Below, in pieces: positions 5,068 to 5,410 of a stretch of 5,410 bases of DNA. The stretch covers positions 1-5,410 of the forward strand of contig SMWN01000002.1 in the NCBI GenBank assembly GCA_004356415.1, written 5' to 3'. The position numbers and the translations under genes were made by a program. Under the pieces are notes generated by a model. It was not told the origin of the DNA. It was given only the letters and a program-made list of their open reading frames with translations, and searched no databases. The stretch is from Gammaproteobacteria bacterium. Lineage in GTDB: Bacteria > Pseudomonadota > Gammaproteobacteria > Eutrophobiales > Eutrophobiaceae. The number at the start of each line of letters is the position of its first letter. The first letter of the stretch is position 1.

Positions 5068-5410
5068 TTCGGTCCACATTTTTTAGTATAATGAGTTCTA
5101 AAACCACTAAGTATCGCCTTCTGCCCTGCCCGGTTAACCAGACTAATTCCATCTTGCGACAAACAATCAACGCTAACATGAGTAATTTCTGCAGCTCTGA
5201 TATCGGAATCGCTGGAGACAATTTTGTGATAGTGCTGGGTATAGCCAGTCCATAGATTATTTTCCCGGGTGACCTGCTGCTCCCATAACACCGAACAATG
5301 GCTGCCCAGGTGTTTTTGTAACTCGGTCTTTTTCAGTCGTGCGGCAAGTGCGTGCATTTGCTGGCTACGCTCCTTCCTGATCGCCTTTTCGACCTGGCCG
5401 GGCATGTCAG
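5061..5410 (-). CDS. mtaB: tRNA threonylcarbamoyladenosine (t6A37) methylthiotransferase MtaB, C-terminal fragment
   Basis: About 115 C-terminal residues are visible; the N-terminus lies beyond the right edge. The Met encoded at 5403-5405 is internal, as the frame stays open upstream with Asp before it. The fragment begins DMPGQVEKAIRKERSQQM, matching the linker of MtaB/MiaB-type enzymes, where (R/D)MPGQV is followed by a basic KERxxxM/L helix. SVLWEQQ and LWTGYTQHYHKIV follow, resembling the start of the TRAM-like RNA-binding domain. MtaB is a radical-SAM, iron-sulphur enzyme that turns t6A37 into ms2t6A37 in ANN-decoding tRNAs in the cytoplasm. The iron-sulphur and radical-SAM domains are outside the window, so the subtype (MtaB rather than MiaB or RimO) rests on this tail. 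Its TGA stop (5061-5063) lies inside the last codons of the converging glycosyltransferase gene. It is a housekeeping gene, likely the cluster's edge. Confidence 0.8.
   Translation of the reverse strand, partial: DMPGQVEKAIRKERSQQMHALAARLKKTELQKHLGSHCSVLWEQQVTRENNLWTGYTQHYHKIVSSDSDIRAAEITHVSVDCLSQDGISLVNRAGQKAILSGFRTHYTKKCGPNY

Noticed and set aside
5061..5405. reading the right-edge frame as a complete 114-residue protein starting at 5405
   Set aside because: The frame stays open past 5405 to the window edge, and the sequence begins in the middle of the MtaB linker, so this is a C-terminal fragment.

Overview
The window looks like part of a lipopolysaccharide (LPS) core / O-antigen biosynthesis cluster from a gammaproteobacterium with moderate GC content (mid-40s % by eye). 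The assignment rests on three things: a WaaE/KdtX-type family-2 glycosyltransferase, which usually lies in LPS-core loci; an O-antigen ligase/polymerase-like membrane protein; and the scattered, strand-switching layout typical of variable surface-polysaccharide regions. I could not search a database, so genus and species are undetermined.

Layout from left to right. Positions 1-729 (minus) hold the N-terminal 243 residues of a multi-pass O-antigen ligase/polymerase-family protein that runs off the left edge. Positions 868-1551 (minus) hold a complete class I SAM-dependent methyltransferase. Positions 1637-2060 (minus) hold a second methyltransferase in ruins: it lacks its SAM-binding N-terminus and is frameshifted. 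Positions 2061-2289 are non-coding, with one perfect small hairpin and a weak minus-strand promoter candidate. Positions 2290-3015 (plus) hold an intact FkbM-family methyltransferase, the only plus-strand gene among the minus-strand genes of the left part. Positions 3066-4160 (minus) hold a GT4 glycosyltransferase. A compact 142-bp divergent promoter region follows, then the WaaE-like GT2 glycosyltransferase at 4303-5067 (plus). The window ends with the C-terminus of a tRNA methylthiotransferase of the MtaB type (5061-5410, minus), whose 3' end overlaps the GT2 gene by 7 bp. MtaB probably marks the housekeeping border of the surface-sugar cluster.

Inferred joint role: the two glycosyltransferases would add sugars to the LPS inner or outer core at the cytoplasmic face of the inner membrane. 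The O-antigen ligase-like protein would act on undecaprenyl-linked glycan on the periplasmic side. The methyltransferases (two intact, one dead) would add methyl groups to sugars or other glycan substituents. Acceptors and linkages cannot be read from the sequence.

I found no mobile element, CRISPR array, RNA gene or clearly new system. The most notable points are the decayed methyltransferase, the concentration of methyltransferases beside the ligase, and the GT4 gene, whose best promoter puts transcription start on the ATG itself with a palindrome next to its -35 box.
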